A stretch of DNA of 64,000 nt from Selenomonadaceae bacterium (GTDB taxonomy: Bacteria; Bacillota; Negativicutes; Selenomonadales; Selenomonadaceae), in contig JAUNIB010000008.1 in assembly GCA_030523645.1 (NCBI GenBank), positions 1 to 64,000 of the forward strand, in the 5' to 3' direction. This document shows positions 42,679 through 51,388 of this stretch, in pieces. The translations under genes and the position numbers were made by a program. The notes under the pieces were generated by a model. It searched no databases. It saw only the letters and a program-made list of their open reading frames with translations, and was not told where the DNA came from. The first letter of the stretch is position 1. Every line of letters begins with the position of its first letter.

Positions 42679-44593
42679 TTCCTCCCTTCTCAGCCGGACA
42701 GGTCTGCAGCAGATGATTCTGACGGCAGTCTGCTATCTGTTCTTTCTGTCCCTCACCAACTACACCGTGATGAAGCTCCCATGGCTGCAGTTCCGCTTTG
42801 CTGCCTTCGTGCCGGTGGTGAGTGGGATTATGTTCGGCCTTCCCGGTGCCGCAGGCGCTCTCATCGGCAATCTGATGGGAGACATCGGCAGTTCCACGCC
42901 CCTTCCGGTCTGTCTGCTGGCCGGTCTGCTGAATTTCTTTCTGGCCTATCTTCCCTACCGTCTCTGGTTCGGCTGGCACGGGAAAAAGGCTCTGAGCTTT
43001 ATTTCCGACAGCGCTTCCTTTGCCCGCTTTACCGCCATTGCCATCGTGAACGGATTTATCTTCGCGGTCAGTCTTACCGCCCTGATAGACTCCTTCTTCC
43101 CCGTTCACAGCGGCCTCGGCTTCAGCTTCTTCATTCTCTTTTCCAACAACTACGATTTCCCTGTCCTTCTGGGACTGCCGCTGCTGCTCTTTCTTCGCCG
43201 GCGCGCTGCTGTCATCTACCGTCCCGACCCACGGCCGGGCAGATATCTCGGCGGGCTGCAGAAGCAGGCTCTGTATCTCCTCGTCCTGCTGGACATCCTG
43301 TATCTGATACTGTGCCACTGCAGAATAACAGACGCCGCTCTGTCTCAGACATTCTTCGTATTCAGCCTGCTGATGCTGGGCTACATCTGCACTATGCCGT
43401 CAGAGTGCGATGACTCCTGCGAGGCCAACAGCACCTTCTCGCTGGCCGGCTCCACCACGGAGCTGCTGCTGCTTTTTGCCACCGGCTTTATTGTCCTTGC
43501 TCTCACGGGCATCCTGCTCATGCAGAATGATGCCGGACAGCTTTTCGAAGACATTCAGCACTGGCAGCTTTTCTACATTATTCTCAGCATTCCCTTAAAC
43601 GGCGCATTCATCGTCTTTTACTTCCTGCTGCGCTGGCTGGAAAAAACGATTTCCAATCCGCTGGCCGCCCTCAGCCTCCGTGCCCATCACTACATGGAGA
43701 CCGGCCGGGACGAAGAGTCCGCCGTCATTGCGGAAGCTGCCGCAAAAAATGAAATCGAAGTGCTTAATCAGTCCTTCACCCAAATGACGCAGGATATCAA
43801 GCACTATCTGGCTGACCTCACCGCCGCCGCCGAGGCGAAGCATTCCCTCCAATCACAGCTTGATGTAGCTGCTCTCATTCAGCAGGGAACATTGCCCAAT
43901 CTTGACAGTATAAACTCTCTCCTGCAGACCAGGAATCAACCCTACATCATCAAGGGCAGTATGCAGGCGGCAAGGCAGGTAGGCGGCGACATGCTGGACT
44001 GCGGCTGCATCGACGACGACCATATTCTGCTGACTGTCGGCGATGTGGCGGGCAAGGGTGTACCGGCAGCATTGTTTGCTATGGTGACTCAGGCCCTGAT
44101 AGACAACAGCACCTGCAACAAGCCGTCCTGTATCTCCGCTCTGGCCGATATTGCAGGACGGGTCAACAACGCTCTGGAAGCCAACAATCGGGAAACCCTC
44201 TTCGTCACCCTCTGGACGGGAATACTGGAGCTGTCTTCCGGAAGGATAACCTATGTCAATGCCGGTCACAACCCGCCGATGCTGGCAAAGCTCGACGGCA
44301 GCGGCGAGCTTCATCTGCTGGAGGAGCTGTCCGGCCCGGTGCTGGGACTGATGCCGGATATTCCCTATACCAGCCACACAGCTCTGCTGCCTCCCGATCA
44401 CAAGCTTCTCATATTCACCGACGGTCTCAACGAAGCAGAGAACCGACAGCATGAATTCTACGGGGATGAACGGCTGCGGGAAATGTTCCTCAGGGCAAAA
44501 GCTCCCGAGGAAATCATGGAGGACATCAATCACTTCGTCGGCGATGCTCCCCCCAGCGACGACAAAACCTACCTGTGGGTAGAAAGAAACTAA
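42662..44593 (+). CDS. Membrane PP2C-type serine phosphatase (SpoIIE/RsbU-like), copy 2
   Basis: A paralogue of the preceding gene (643 aa) with the same layout. The hydrophobic N-terminal sensor contains FVPVVSGIMFGLPGAAGALI, then a linker with EIEVLNQSFTQMTQDIKHYL, and a SpoIIE domain with VGGDMLDCG, VGDVAGKGVPAALFAMV, VNAGHNPPML and FTDGLNEAEN. Sequence identity is clear but far from complete, so the duplication is old and the sensors may respond to different signals. AAGGAGG precedes the ATG within the end of copy 1. A hairpin at 44596 closes the operon. Confidence 0.88.
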   Translation: MKLQNNSSLLSRTGLQQMILTAVCYLFFLSLTNYTVMKLPWLQFRFAAFVPVVSGIMFGLPGAAGALIGNLMGDIGSSTPLPVCLLAGLLNFFLAYLPYRLWFGWHGKKALSFISDSASFARFTAIAIVNGFIFAVSLTALIDSFFPVHSGLGFSFFILFSNNYDFPVLLGLPLLLFLRRRAAVIYRPDPRPGRYLGGLQKQALYLLVLLDILYLILCHCRITDAALSQTFFVFSLLMLGYICTMPSECDDSCEANSTFSLAGSTTELLLLFATGFIVLALTGILLMQNDAGQLFEDIQHWQLFYIILSIPLNGAFIVFYFLLRWLEKTISNPLAALSLRAHHYMETGRDEESAVIAEAAAKNEIEVLNQSFTQMTQDIKHYLADLTAAAEAKHSLQSQLDVAALIQQGTLPNLDSINSLLQTRNQPYIIKGSMQAARQVGGDMLDCGCIDDDHILLTVGDVAGKGVPAALFAMVTQALIDNSTCNKPSCISALADIAGRVNNALEANNRETLFVTLWTGILELSSGRITYVNAGHNPPMLAKLDGSGELHLLEELSGPVLGLMPDIPYTSHTALLPPDHKLLIFTDGLNEAENRQHEFYGDERLREMFLRAKAPEEIMEDINHFVGDAPPSDDKTYLWVERN

Positions 44594-44595
44594 AC

Positions 44596-44640
44596 AAAAA
44601 TCCCGACAGGCTTCGGAAATTTCCGAGACTGTCGGGATTA
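44596..44640. terminator. Terminator between the phosphatase operon and the VirK/YbjX gene
   Basis: TCCCGACAG (44601-44609) pairs with CTGTCGGGA (44629-44637), with a second small stem in the loop. Five T follow on the minus strand. On the plus strand TTACTTTT follows. Confidence 0.75.
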
Positions 44641-44646
44641 CTTTTG

Positions 44647-45567
44647 CTATTTTTTCAGCTCCGCCATTTTTGTTTCAATGGCTTCGTCGATTTCATCAAG
44701 GAGAGCAAAGCGACGACGATAAACTGCCCGCTTCCGGGTAGGTATCTCTTCGGCACTCTTCCGCGCCTCTCTCAAGGGCAGCTCGTAGAAGCGGCTGTCG
44801 GCGGCCTGACTGCCGCCGGCCTCCTGCCAGAAGTCATCAAAAGAGGTCTTCAGCTTCCGGTCAAAGCGCACATGATTCATTGCATAGTAGCCGCTGTTGG
44901 TTACTGCGTAGATATGCTCTACTCCCATCGAACGGGCTGCCGCCTGTGCTGCATACAGGATGAGATTCTTCGTCCGATAACCGTGACAGAATTTCGTGAG
45001 GCGCTTGATGATTTCCTTCGGCTCCTCACCGTTTGGCCCCTGCATTGCCCCAATGTAGAGATTGCGGGAAGAAGCTGCCGCCGCCTTATCGACGGCAGGA
45101 GTTTTTCCCAGCCAGAACATTATCTGATAGAGGTACCGCTCCCCCAGCCTGAGCACCATTGAAGCAGCTCCTTCTTTTCGCTGTCCCGGATGAAACGCCA
45201 AAGAAAGTCTAAGGGCCTGCTCCTCGAACTCTGTCTTCCAGAGGACTGTCTCCTTACCGCTGTAGATATCGTAAATCGTCTCCGGCCGAAAAAAGTCCAC
45301 CATTGCATCCATGTGTTCTTCCATGAGCTGAATGCGCTCATCGAAGGTAGACTTGTTGTAAAAAAAGGCCCGCTGCGGCTGCTCGTAGACAAAAGGACAC
45401 AGGTCGGCAATTTTTTCCCGCACCGGGTCCTGATGGTAATAGTTATCTATTCTGTCCATACGGGCTCCGTTAAAAAAGGCCCGCAGACGGAAGTAAATGT
45501 ACCGCTTCAATTCCTTATGGTAATTGACACGGTATATCTTCTTCCCGATTTCGGCAATGTTCTTCAT
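44647..45567 (-). CDS. VirK/YbjX family protein (DUF535)
   Basis: Soluble protein of 306 aa without signal peptide. The family pattern is visible in the second half: LYIGAMQGPNGEEPKEIIKR, TKFCHGYRTKNLILYAAQAA, GVEHIYAVTNSGYYA and FDDFWQEAGG. In Enterobacteria VirK/YbjX proteins have been linked to virulence and resistance to antimicrobial peptides. The biochemical role is unknown. The ribosome site is weak (GGATGACGCT). It has a separate transcript from the secreted protein gene to its right, as a terminator lies between. Confidence 0.82.
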   Translation of the reverse strand: MKNIAEIGKKIYRVNYHKELKRYIYFRLRAFFNGARMDRIDNYYHQDPVREKIADLCPFVYEQPQRAFFYNKSTFDERIQLMEEHMDAMVDFFRPETIYDIYSGKETVLWKTEFEEQALRLSLAFHPGQRKEGAASMVLRLGERYLYQIMFWLGKTPAVDKAAAASSRNLYIGAMQGPNGEEPKEIIKRLTKFCHGYRTKNLILYAAQAAARSMGVEHIYAVTNSGYYAMNHVRFDRKLKTSFDDFWQEAGGSQAADSRFYELPLREARKSAEEIPTRKRAVYRRRFALLDEIDEAIETKMAELKK

Positions 45568-45582
45568 AGCGTCATCCGTTGC

Positions 45583-45617
45583 GTAAAATAAGCCGTCAGC
45601 ACATAGTGATGACGGCT
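45583..45617 (-). terminator. Terminator of the fab-rnc transcript end
   Basis: AGCCGTCA/TGACGGCT (45591-45598 with 45610-45617) is followed on the minus strand by TATTTT. It lies 20 bp past the stop of the gene at 45636. Confidence 0.75.
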
Positions 45618-45635
45618 CATCCTGTTATGATTTAC

Positions 45636-46373
45636 TTATTTCTTATCGCTGTTCTTTGCCTTGGCAGCGCCCTTCTTATCATCGGCAGTGGTTGGCCACT
45701 CCTGGAAGGTCAGCAGACCGACCTGATAAGCGGAAACATTCGCCGGAGTCAAATCCGGATTGTCGATAAGCTCTACCGCAAAGCGCCCGCCGAACTGTCC
45801 ACGGAAGAAGGTCTTAATCATCTGGGTGTCAGAAGTCAGAACCTCATCTACCTTACCGTCACCGTTTGTATCAATCTCTATTTCCTTGGCAGTTATGCAG
45901 TACACACCGCTGGTATGACCCATATCGGCGACACGCACCAGCTCATAGCCGCTGTTCTTGGAGAGCTTTTCTACCAGCTTAGCCTGTGCCGCTTCGTCCA
46001 TGGTGTGAATATTGGCCGGAATTTCATTTTCCTCAAAAGCCTCAACCATGATAATCCAAGCGTTCTTTATATAGTACTCGTCGTTGTCAAAAATGAGGAC
46101 TTCGCCCTTTGCTTTCTCCTCCATAATGGAAAGAGGTATTACATTTGGCTTCTTCGGGCAGACGATGCTATATCCATAGCGGGTACTGGTATGCTTGTAG
46201 CCGTTCTCTTTGGCAAGCTCAGCCATCTCGGCAACAGTCATGCTCTGCTGCTGACCGGCTTCTTCCGGAGCCGCCTGAGCAAAGGAGGCAAATGCCATGG
46301 TTCCTACCGCACAGGTAAGAGCCAGATATTTTTTCAGTGAACGAGTAAGCTTATTCATTTTATCGGAGTTCAT
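45636..46373 (-). CDS. Exported protein with a calcium-loop-like motif
   Basis: Protein of 245 aa with a signal peptide (KYLALTCAVGTMAFASFAQA, cleavage after AQA likely). A DTNGDGKVDE stretch has the DxNxDGxxxE spacing of EF-hand or dockerin calcium loops. The rest includes YKHTSTRYGYSIVCPKKPNV and a lysine-rich tail. I do not recognise the family. It starts 10 bp after the rnc stop with GGAGGAGAACA as ribosome site, so it appears to be the last gene of the fab-rnc operon. Confidence 0.7.
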   Translation of the reverse strand: MNSDKMNKLTRSLKKYLALTCAVGTMAFASFAQAAPEEAGQQQSMTVAEMAELAKENGYKHTSTRYGYSIVCPKKPNVIPLSIMEEKAKGEVLIFDNDEYYIKNAWIIMVEAFEENEIPANIHTMDEAAQAKLVEKLSKNSGYELVRVADMGHTSGVYCITAKEIEIDTNGDGKVDEVLTSDTQMIKTFFRGQFGGRFAVELIDNPDLTPANVSAYQVGLLTFQEWPTTADDKKGAAKAKNSDKK

Positions 46374-46383
46374 TGTTCTCCTC

Positions 46384-47100
46384 CTACTTAAATTGACCCA
46401 ATGCTTCCTTTGCAGCTGCCTGCTCTGCTTCCTTCTTGCTCCGCCCTGTGCCGTTTCCGTAGGCTATGCCATTGATACGCACACAGACCGTGAAGACCTT
46501 CGCATGGTCAGGGCCATCTGCTGCCAGAAGCTCGTAGAGGACCCGCTGTCCGGGATGGCGCTGAATCTTTTCCTGCAGCATCGTCTTAAAGTCACGCCTC
46601 TGATGTCCGGCTCTTAGTCCGGCCAGATCATCATGAAGCCGCTTCAGGATATACTTCCGTGCCGTTTCCCATCCACAGTCGAGATATATCGCCCCGATGA
46701 CTGCCTCAAAGGCATCTGCCAGAATAGATGGTCTCCTGTCTCCGCCGTTCATCCTCTCGCCGTTTCCCAGCAAAAGATGATCACCCAGACCGATGTCTGC
46801 TGCCCGGCGGCAAAGAGACTCTTCACAGACGATAGAGGCTCTTGCCTTCGTCATGTCACCCTCCGGCAAATTGGGGTAATGTTTATACAGGTAGTCGCTC
46901 GTCGCCAGCTCCAGAACAGCATCACCCAGGTACTCCAGCCGTTCATTGTGCGTCGTATTGCGGCGCAGCGATTCATTGGCGTAGGATGTGTGAGTGAGAG
47001 CCGTGTCTAAAAGGCCGATGTCATTTAAGGCGACACCCAGCTTCTGCGAGAGCTCCGTGAGCTCCCGACGGCGTTCCGCCGTTAGCTCATTGGCATTCAT
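46384..47100 (-). CDS. rnc: Ribonuclease III
   Basis: Double-strand RNA endonuclease of 238 aa. The catalytic signature NERLEYLGDAVLEL and later ILADAFEAVIGAIYLDCG carry the metal-binding acidic residues. The double-strand-binding domain ends the protein (NGTGRSKKEAEQAAAKEAL). The ATG overlaps the fabF stop (ATGA). fabF next to rnc is common in Firmicutes. Confidence 0.97.
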   Translation of the reverse strand: MNANELTAERRRELTELSQKLGVALNDIGLLDTALTHTSYANESLRRNTTHNERLEYLGDAVLELATSDYLYKHYPNLPEGDMTKARASIVCEESLCRRAADIGLGDHLLLGNGERMNGGDRRPSILADAFEAVIGAIYLDCGWETARKYILKRLHDDLAGLRAGHQRRDFKTMLQEKIQRHPGQRVLYELLAADGPDHAKVFTVCVRINGIAYGNGTGRSKKEAEQAAAKEALGQFK

Positions 47101-48341
47101 GCTTTATACTTCTTTGCGACCAGGCAGGAATTGTGTCCGCCGAAGCCAAAGTTGTTGGAAATAGCAGCTCTTACCGTATGCTGACGAGCCTTGCCCGGAA
47201 CATAGTCCAGATCCATGTCCTCATCAACGGTCTCGTAGTTCATGGTGGGGGGAATCATATCCTGCTCAATGGTGAGCGCCATGGCTACGAACTCCACGCC
47301 GCCGGCAGCACCGAGAAGGTGACCGGTCATGGACTTGATAGAGCTTACGGGTACATCATAGGCACGCTGACCGAAGAGTCCCTTTATAGCAGCAGTCTCA
47401 CCCTGGTCATTCATGTGGGTGGAAGTGCCGTGAGCATTTACATAGTCAATATCGTCAGGGGTGAGGCCGGCATCCTTGACAGCCAGCTCCATGCACTTCT
47501 GCTGATATACACCGCCGGGCATCGGGCTGGTCATGTGGTACGCATCGGAATTTGCACCATAGCCTACCAGCTCACAGTAGATGTGCGCGCCGCGAGCCAG
47601 AGCGTGGTCAAGGGTCTCCAGTACGACAACACCGGCACCCTCGCCCATGACGAACCCGCTGCGGTTCTTGTCGAAGGGACGAACTGCATGAGCCGGGTCA
47701 TCGTTATGGTCGCTGCAGAGAGCCTTCATCTGACCGAAACCGGCTACCGCAGTCGGGGAAATGCTTGCTTCAGTACCGCCGGCCAGCATTACATCAGCAT
47801 CACCGCGCTGAAGAATGCGGAAAGCACCGCCGATATTGTCAGTACCTGTTGCACAGGCAGTAACCAGGCAGCAGGAGGGGCCGTGGAAGCCATAGCGGAT
47901 AGCAACCTGAGCGGCACCCATGTTGGAAATCTCCATGGGGATAAAGAACGGGCTGATGGCACGGGGACCACGGTCAAAGAGCTTCTTGTACTGATCGTAC
48001 ATAGTCTCAATACCGCCGATACCGGAACCGATGTAGGTTCCTACACGATCCTTGTCGACCTTCTCAAGATCGAGAGCAGCGTCCTCAATAGCCATAGCGC
48101 TGGCAGCCACTACGAAATGAGAGTAGCGATCCATGCGCTTTGATTCTTTTTTATCAATATAGTCGGTAGGTTCAAATTCCTTGACCTCACCTGCTATCTG
48201 ACAGGCATAGCCCTCAGTGTCAAAACGAGTAATACGGTCAATACCGTTCTTGCCGGCGAGAAGCGCCTGCCAGAACTCATCCTTGCCGATACCGATAGGA
48301 GTAATAGCACCAAGACCCGTTACAACTACTCTGTTGGCCAA
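47097..48341 (-). CDS. fabF: 3-oxoacyl-ACP synthase II
   Basis: Elongating condensing enzyme of about 414 aa. The catalytic triad is visible: Cys in VTACATGTDN, His in NAHGTSTH and His in MTGHLLGAAGG. The protein begins NRVVVTGLGAITPIGIG. I choose the TTG at 48341 because GAGG lies eight bases upstream. The GTG at 48350 overlaps that site. It is 25 bp downstream of the nitronate monooxygenase-like gene. Confidence 0.96.
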   Translation of the reverse strand: MANRVVVTGLGAITPIGIGKDEFWQALLAGKNGIDRITRFDTEGYACQIAGEVKEFEPTDYIDKKESKRMDRYSHFVVAASAMAIEDAALDLEKVDKDRVGTYIGSGIGGIETMYDQYKKLFDRGPRAISPFFIPMEISNMGAAQVAIRYGFHGPSCCLVTACATGTDNIGGAFRILQRGDADVMLAGGTEASISPTAVAGFGQMKALCSDHNDDPAHAVRPFDKNRSGFVMGEGAGVVVLETLDHALARGAHIYCELVGYGANSDAYHMTSPMPGGVYQQKCMELAVKDAGLTPDDIDYVNAHGTSTHMNDQGETAAIKGLFGQRAYDVPVSSIKSMTGHLLGAAGGVEFVAMALTIEQDMIPPTMNYETVDEDMDLDYVPGKARQHTVRAAISNNFGFGGHNSCLVAKKYKA

Positions 48342-48366
48342 GTAAAACACCTCACAGTTCTGTCTA

Positions 48367-49311
48367 TCATTCAGCCACTGCGGCTTCTTCCTTCAGACGA
48401 CGGAAGATTTCGCTAACCGGCAGAATTTCATCGATGCGGGAAATATACTCGCCGGTGAAGACGAGACCCGTATCCACATCACCCTGCTGGGCTCTGGTAA
48501 GAGCGCGGATGATGCAGAAGTTATGCTTGCAGGCCTTAAGGCAGTTGTCACAGCGCTGGATGGGCCAGTTGTCCTTCATGATGTGCTCCGCAAAGGGATT
48601 GCGGACGGCACGGCCGGGCAGACCAACAGGACTGTGGATAACAACGATATCCTCAGGCTTTGATTTCAGATAATATTCCTTTACGGTGGGGGCAGAGTTT
48701 GCCTCCACGCTGGCGGCAAAACGGGAACCCATCTGGACTCCGTTTGCACCCATCTTTATAAGATCAACGATGTCCTGACCATGGAGACAGCCGCCGGCTG
48801 CAATAACCGGAATGCTTACGGCTGCCCGGATACCGGGGATAAGCTCACGGACCGAAGTGTCGGTGCCGAGATGACCGCCGGCCTCCTTGCCCTCCACCAC
48901 GATAGCGGTGGCGCCAAGACGCTCTGCAATTTTCGCAAGTTTTACGGACGATACAATCGGAACAATGGGCGTACCGGATTCTTTACCATAGCCGAAAATA
49001 TCACGGGAGAAACCCGCACCGGCTACCACAAGGTCGATGCCCTCATCGATTGCAGTCTGAACTACTTCGCTAAACTTTTTCGCGGCAACCATGATATTAA
49101 TGCCGATGATTCCGTCGGTCAGAGAACGGGCCAGACGAATCTCATAGCGAAGCTCTTCATTCGACATACCGGACGCGGCAATGAGTCCTACGCCGCCTTC
49201 ATTGGCTACTGCTGCAGCCAGGCGTGCTGTCGAAAGACGGATAGCCATACCTCCCTGGAAAATGGGTACCTTGGCCACCTTATTGCCAATTTTAAGTTCT
49301 GGAAGCTGCAA
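48367..49311 (-). CDS. FabK-like flavoprotein / nitronate monooxygenase family
   Basis: TIM-barrel FMN enzyme of 314 aa. VPIFQGGMAIRLSTARLAAA, GGVGLIAASGM, GKEAGGHLGTD, PVIAAGGCLHGQDIVDLIKM and GANGVQMGSRFAAS define the NMO/FabK superfamily. It also carries a cysteine group CDNCLKACKHNFC that is absent from the true FabK at 51389, suggesting a metal or redox site. A second enoyl-ACP reductase, a lipid-linked oxidase or a nitroalkane detoxifier are all possible. The TTG start at 49311 has GGAGGAG five bases upstream. It sits between acpP and fabF, so a role in fatty acid metabolism is likely. Confidence 0.78.
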   Translation of the reverse strand: MQLPELKIGNKVAKVPIFQGGMAIRLSTARLAAAVANEGGVGLIAASGMSNEELRYEIRLARSLTDGIIGINIMVAAKKFSEVVQTAIDEGIDLVVAGAGFSRDIFGYGKESGTPIVPIVSSVKLAKIAERLGATAIVVEGKEAGGHLGTDTSVRELIPGIRAAVSIPVIAAGGCLHGQDIVDLIKMGANGVQMGSRFAASVEANSAPTVKEYYLKSKPEDIVVIHSPVGLPGRAVRNPFAEHIMKDNWPIQRCDNCLKACKHNFCIIRALTRAQQGDVDTGLVFTGEYISRIDEILPVSEIFRRLKEEAAVAE

Positions 49312-49403
49312 ATTAACTCCTCCGTTCAGTCATCTTCACAAAGGTTCGGGGCTGCGCCAGAGTTCTGACGCTTTCCCCGACCTCTTCGTGACAGATGCCA
49401 GGA

Positions 49404-49634
49404 TTACTTGTTCTGATCAATGTAGGTCACAACATCCTGTACGGTCTTCATCTTTTCAGCGGCCTCATCCGGAATCTCAGTCCCGAACTCTTCCTCAAAA
49501 GCCATGATGAGCTCAACGATATCAAGAGAATCTGCGCCCAGGTCATCGATGAAAGTGGATTCAACGGCTACATCACCGGCGTCAACACCAAGCTGCTCTA
49601 CAACGATATCTCTTACTTTTTCAAAAGTCGACAT
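49404..49634 (-). CDS. acpP: Acyl carrier protein
   Basis: A 76-aa acidic helical protein. The phosphopantetheine serine lies in [26 protein letters not shown] eight bases before the ATG at 49634 sets the start. A GTG three codons earlier lies inside that site. It carries the growing acyl chain for the adjacent Fab enzymes. Confidence 0.97.
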   Translation of the reverse strand: MSTFEKVRDIVVEQLGVDAGDVAVESTFIDDLGADSLDIVELIMAFEEEFGTEIPDEAAEKMKTVQDVVTYIDQNK

Positions 49635-49673
49635 GTCGGTCACCTCCTCCCGAGTGGTCTCAATAATTTTCTA

Positions 49674-50417
49674 TCACATAACCATGCCGCCATCAACATT
49701 AATGACTTGACCGGTTATATAAGAAGCATTGTCAGATGCAAGGAACAGCACAGCCTGAGCTACATCCTCGGGCTGCCCGGCACGACCGAGAGGAATGGAT
49801 GTCATCATCGCTTCCTTGGCCTTCTCCGGCAGGTCCTTCGTCATGTCGGTCGCAATGAGTCCCGGTGCTACCATGTTGCAGGTAATACCGCGGGACGCCA
49901 GCTCCTTGGCGACCGTTTTTGAAAAGCCGATGACGCCGGCTTTGGCAGCTGCGTAGTTCGCCTGTCCGGCATTGCCGGTAAGACCTACGACAGAAGCCAT
50001 GTTGATGATGCGGCCGTAGCGCTTCTTCATCATGAGCTTGGTTACTGCCTTGGTGGTGTAATATACACCCTTGAGATTTGTATTGATTACCGCATCGAAG
50101 TCCTCATTCTTCATGCGCATGAGGAGTCCGTCACGGGTAATACCAGCATTGTTTACGAGGATATCAATCTGTCCGAAAGCCTCGACGGTGTCAGCCACCA
50201 TCTTGTCCACTGCTTCGCAGTCGGCAATGTCAGCCTTCAGCAGGATAGCGGTGCCGCCGGCTGCCTCGATAGCTGCTTTGGTCTCCTCGGCAGCGGCATC
50301 ATTACCGGCATAGTTGACTGCAACCTTTGCACCGGCAGCAGCCAGAGCGACTGCTACAGCCCGGCCGATACCACGGGATGCTCCGGTTACCAGAGCGGTC
50401 TTGCCTTCCAACAACAT
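49674..50417 (-). CDS. fabG: 3-oxoacyl-ACP reductase
   Basis: Short-chain dehydrogenase of 247 aa. NADPH motif VTGASRGIGRA, NNAGITRDGLLMR, catalytic Ser (INMASVVG) and YAAAKAG (YxxxK). The C terminus ITGQVINVDGGMVM is typical of FabG. GGAGG is about eight bases before the ATG at 50417, one base after the fabD stop. Confidence 0.97.
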   Translation of the reverse strand: MLLEGKTALVTGASRGIGRAVAVALAAAGAKVAVNYAGNDAAAEETKAAIEAAGGTAILLKADIADCEAVDKMVADTVEAFGQIDILVNNAGITRDGLLMRMKNEDFDAVINTNLKGVYYTTKAVTKLMMKKRYGRIINMASVVGLTGNAGQANYAAAKAGVIGFSKTVAKELASRGITCNMVAPGLIATDMTKDLPEKAKEAMMTSIPLGRAGQPEDVAQAVLFLASDNASYITGQVINVDGGMVM

Positions 50418-50418
50418 A

Positions 50419-51360
50419 TCAGCCGACCTCCTTAAAGAAATCCAGCGCCTTCTGCAGACTTGCACAATCGCCTACATTGAGGCTCTTAATCTTGCGGTCG
50501 ATACGCTTATCAAAGCCGCAGAGTGTCTTGCCCGGACCCGCCTCTACATGGGTATCTGCCCCGAAGGCGGTCATAGCGGCTACGCAATCCTCCCACTTAA
50601 CGGGATGGTCTGCCTGAGTAACGAGATTTGCCTTGATGTCGGCAGCAGCAGTTTCCAGCTGTCCGTTGACATTGGCTACTACCGGGAAGGCAGCATCTCT
50701 GATTTCAATCTTGTCCAGCTCTACTGCCAGCTTCTCGGCAGCAGGCTTCATAAGGGTGCTGTGGAAAGGTGCGGATACCGGCAGGATTACTGCCATCTTG
50801 GCACCGGCGGCCTTGCACAGCTCGACAGCCTTTTCTACACCGGCTGCGGCACCGGCGATAACGGTCTGTCCGGGGCAGTTGAAGTTTACTGCCTGAACCG
50901 GGGATGTCTGGGAAGCTTCGGCACAAAGCTCAACAATCTTTTCACGCTCAATGCCGAGGATTGCGGCCATGCCGCCCTCCCCTACAGGAACCGCTTCCTG
51001 CATATACTGGCCGCGCTTGTTTACGATGCGTACCGCATCGGCGAAGTCCATGACTCCGGCTGTAACCAGTGCGCTGTACTCGCCGAGGCTGTGACCGGCT
51101 GCGATATCAGGCTTTACGCCTTCCTCCATCAGCAGACGGGCAGCAATAACGCTGACAGTGAGAATAGCCGGCTGGGTATTGGCGGTGAGCATCAGCTCAT
51201 CGGCCGGGCCCTCGAAGCAGAGCTTCTTGATGGAGAAGCCCAGTGCATCATCGGCTTCCTCAAACATCCGGCGGGCCAGGTCAAAGTTCTCATAGAGATC
51301 CTTGCCCATGCCGACAGTCTGAGCACCCTGACCGGGGAATATAAAAGCAAGTTTATTCAT
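50419..51360 (-). CDS. fabD: Malonyl-CoA:ACP transacylase
   Basis: Protein of 313 aa. FPGQGAQTVGMGKDLYE, the nucleophile serine in AAGHSLGEYSAL, and a histidine in PVSAPFHSTLM are the family hallmarks. AAGGAGAACAA precedes the ATG. It supplies malonyl-ACP to FabH and FabF. Confidence 0.97.
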   Translation of the reverse strand: MNKLAFIFPGQGAQTVGMGKDLYENFDLARRMFEEADDALGFSIKKLCFEGPADELMLTANTQPAILTVSVIAARLLMEEGVKPDIAAGHSLGEYSALVTAGVMDFADAVRIVNKRGQYMQEAVPVGEGGMAAILGIEREKIVELCAEASQTSPVQAVNFNCPGQTVIAGAAAGVEKAVELCKAAGAKMAVILPVSAPFHSTLMKPAAEKLAVELDKIEIRDAAFPVVANVNGQLETAAADIKANLVTQADHPVKWEDCVAAMTAFGADTHVEAGPGKTLCGFDKRIDRKIKSLNVGDCASLQKALDFFKEVG

Positions 51361-51388
51361 TTGTTCTCCTTAAATGAATATTGACCAA

